Source: Saccharomonospora sp. CUA-673 (GTDB taxonomy: Bacteria > Actinomycetota > Actinomycetes > Mycobacteriales > Pseudonocardiaceae). From it: DNA of 52,431 nucleotides. Location of the stretch: the NCBI RefSeq assembly GCF_001942305.1, contig NZ_MKKE01000030.1:1-52431 (forward strand), read 5' to 3'. The translations under genes and the position numbers were made by a program. Below the pieces are notes generated by a model. That model saw only the letters and a list, made by a program, of their open reading frames with translations, did not search any database and had not been told where the DNA came from. This document shows, piece after piece, positions 52,341-52,431 of this stretch (the stretch's first letter is position 1; each line of letters opens with the position of its first letter).

Positions 52341-52431
52341 GTCAAGACCTGTGGATGAGGATCTTTTAGGCGGCTGCGGATTGGGTGTGGTCGTCCGGTC
52401 GTTCGACGAGTTTTCCGTTCTCGAACTGCGC
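52325..52431 (-). mobile_element. Right-edge insertion sequence, partial
   Basis: The last about 100 bases hold the 3' end of a leftward gene (see next entry), followed by CAATTGTCAAGACCTGTGG-type sequence (52336-52354) that resembles an IS terminus. The element continues beyond the window. Its exact end cannot be fixed without the other terminus. Confidence 0.45.
52366..52431 (-). CDS. Probable IS transposase, C-terminal fragment
   Basis: Twenty-one codons at the right edge read AQFENGKLVERPDDHTQSA plus two Ala and a TAA stop. ENGxLVERPD tails are, from memory, typical of actinobacterial IS transposases, but I cannot name the family with certainty. The rest of the gene lies outside the window. 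Confidence 0.45.
   Translation of the reverse strand, partial: AQFENGKLVERPDDHTQSAAA

Overview
The window is high-GC DNA from a filamentous-type actinobacterium. Support comes from type VII secretion-like proteins with WXG and YxxxD signals, a Zur-type zinc regulon with zinc-free L32 and L36 copies, an RbpA-like RNA polymerase binding protein, a CmtR nearly identical in its metal site to the mycobacterial protein, DUF574 methyltransferase and NB-ARC proteins, and a DUF2637 protein of the kind carried by actinomycete integrative elements. A member of the Pseudonocardiales is my best guess, but that is inference only. No rRNA, tRNA or CRISPR array was seen.

Left part (1-23.1 kb, chromosome-like): a small type VII secretion-like cluster (0.9-2.3 kb); a deazaflavin-dependent oxidoreductase; a zinc-limitation block (CobW-like protein, L32, L36, GHMP kinase) bracketed by two Zur-like boxes; a secreted metallophosphoesterase; and a catabolic divergon for a polyol or sugar acid (7.8-17.1 kb). 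The divergon has a GntR regulator with repeated TTGTCATACAA-like operators, an FAH-family dehydratase, a 2-hydroxyacid dehydrogenase, an aldehyde dehydrogenase, an FGGY kinase, a HAD phosphatase, RpiA, an SDR polyol dehydrogenase and an aquaglyceroporin. A GlxA-type regulator, a DJ-1/PfpI protein, small membrane proteins and a DASS anion transporter follow. Three loci carry a dispersed 21-bp-period repeat.

Right part (23.2-52.4 kb, accessory island): it begins just after a strong hairpin with an HTH protein and a DUF2637 protein. Next is a tightly coupled three-gene operon that looks like a Lamassu (ABC-3C, DdmABC-like) antiphage system with a Cap4-type nuclease. It is followed by metal and metalloid genes (CmtR plus cation transporter; thioredoxin fusion, MerR, small Cys-rich membrane protein, ACR3-like transporter), then a persulfide/cysteine module (ArsR-rhodanese regulator; MBL-rhodanese enzyme, MFS transporter, cysteine desulfurase, gamma-synthase/lyase family enzyme). 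After these come a P450/methyltransferase/TetR group and a second defence-like stretch (HEPN-like protein with partner, AbiJ-like protein fused to a nuclease). The island ends with a coupled DUF574 methyltransferase and NB-ARC/TPR protein, a small HTH protein, an RbpA paralogue, and an operon whose first gene is cut by an IS-like end at the right edge.

A caution applies throughout. About a dozen otherwise intact genes are split by single-base frameshifts, mostly one-base losses and often in G/C runs. This looks more like sequencing error than gene decay. Affected genes are annotated over their full extent, with the shift position given.
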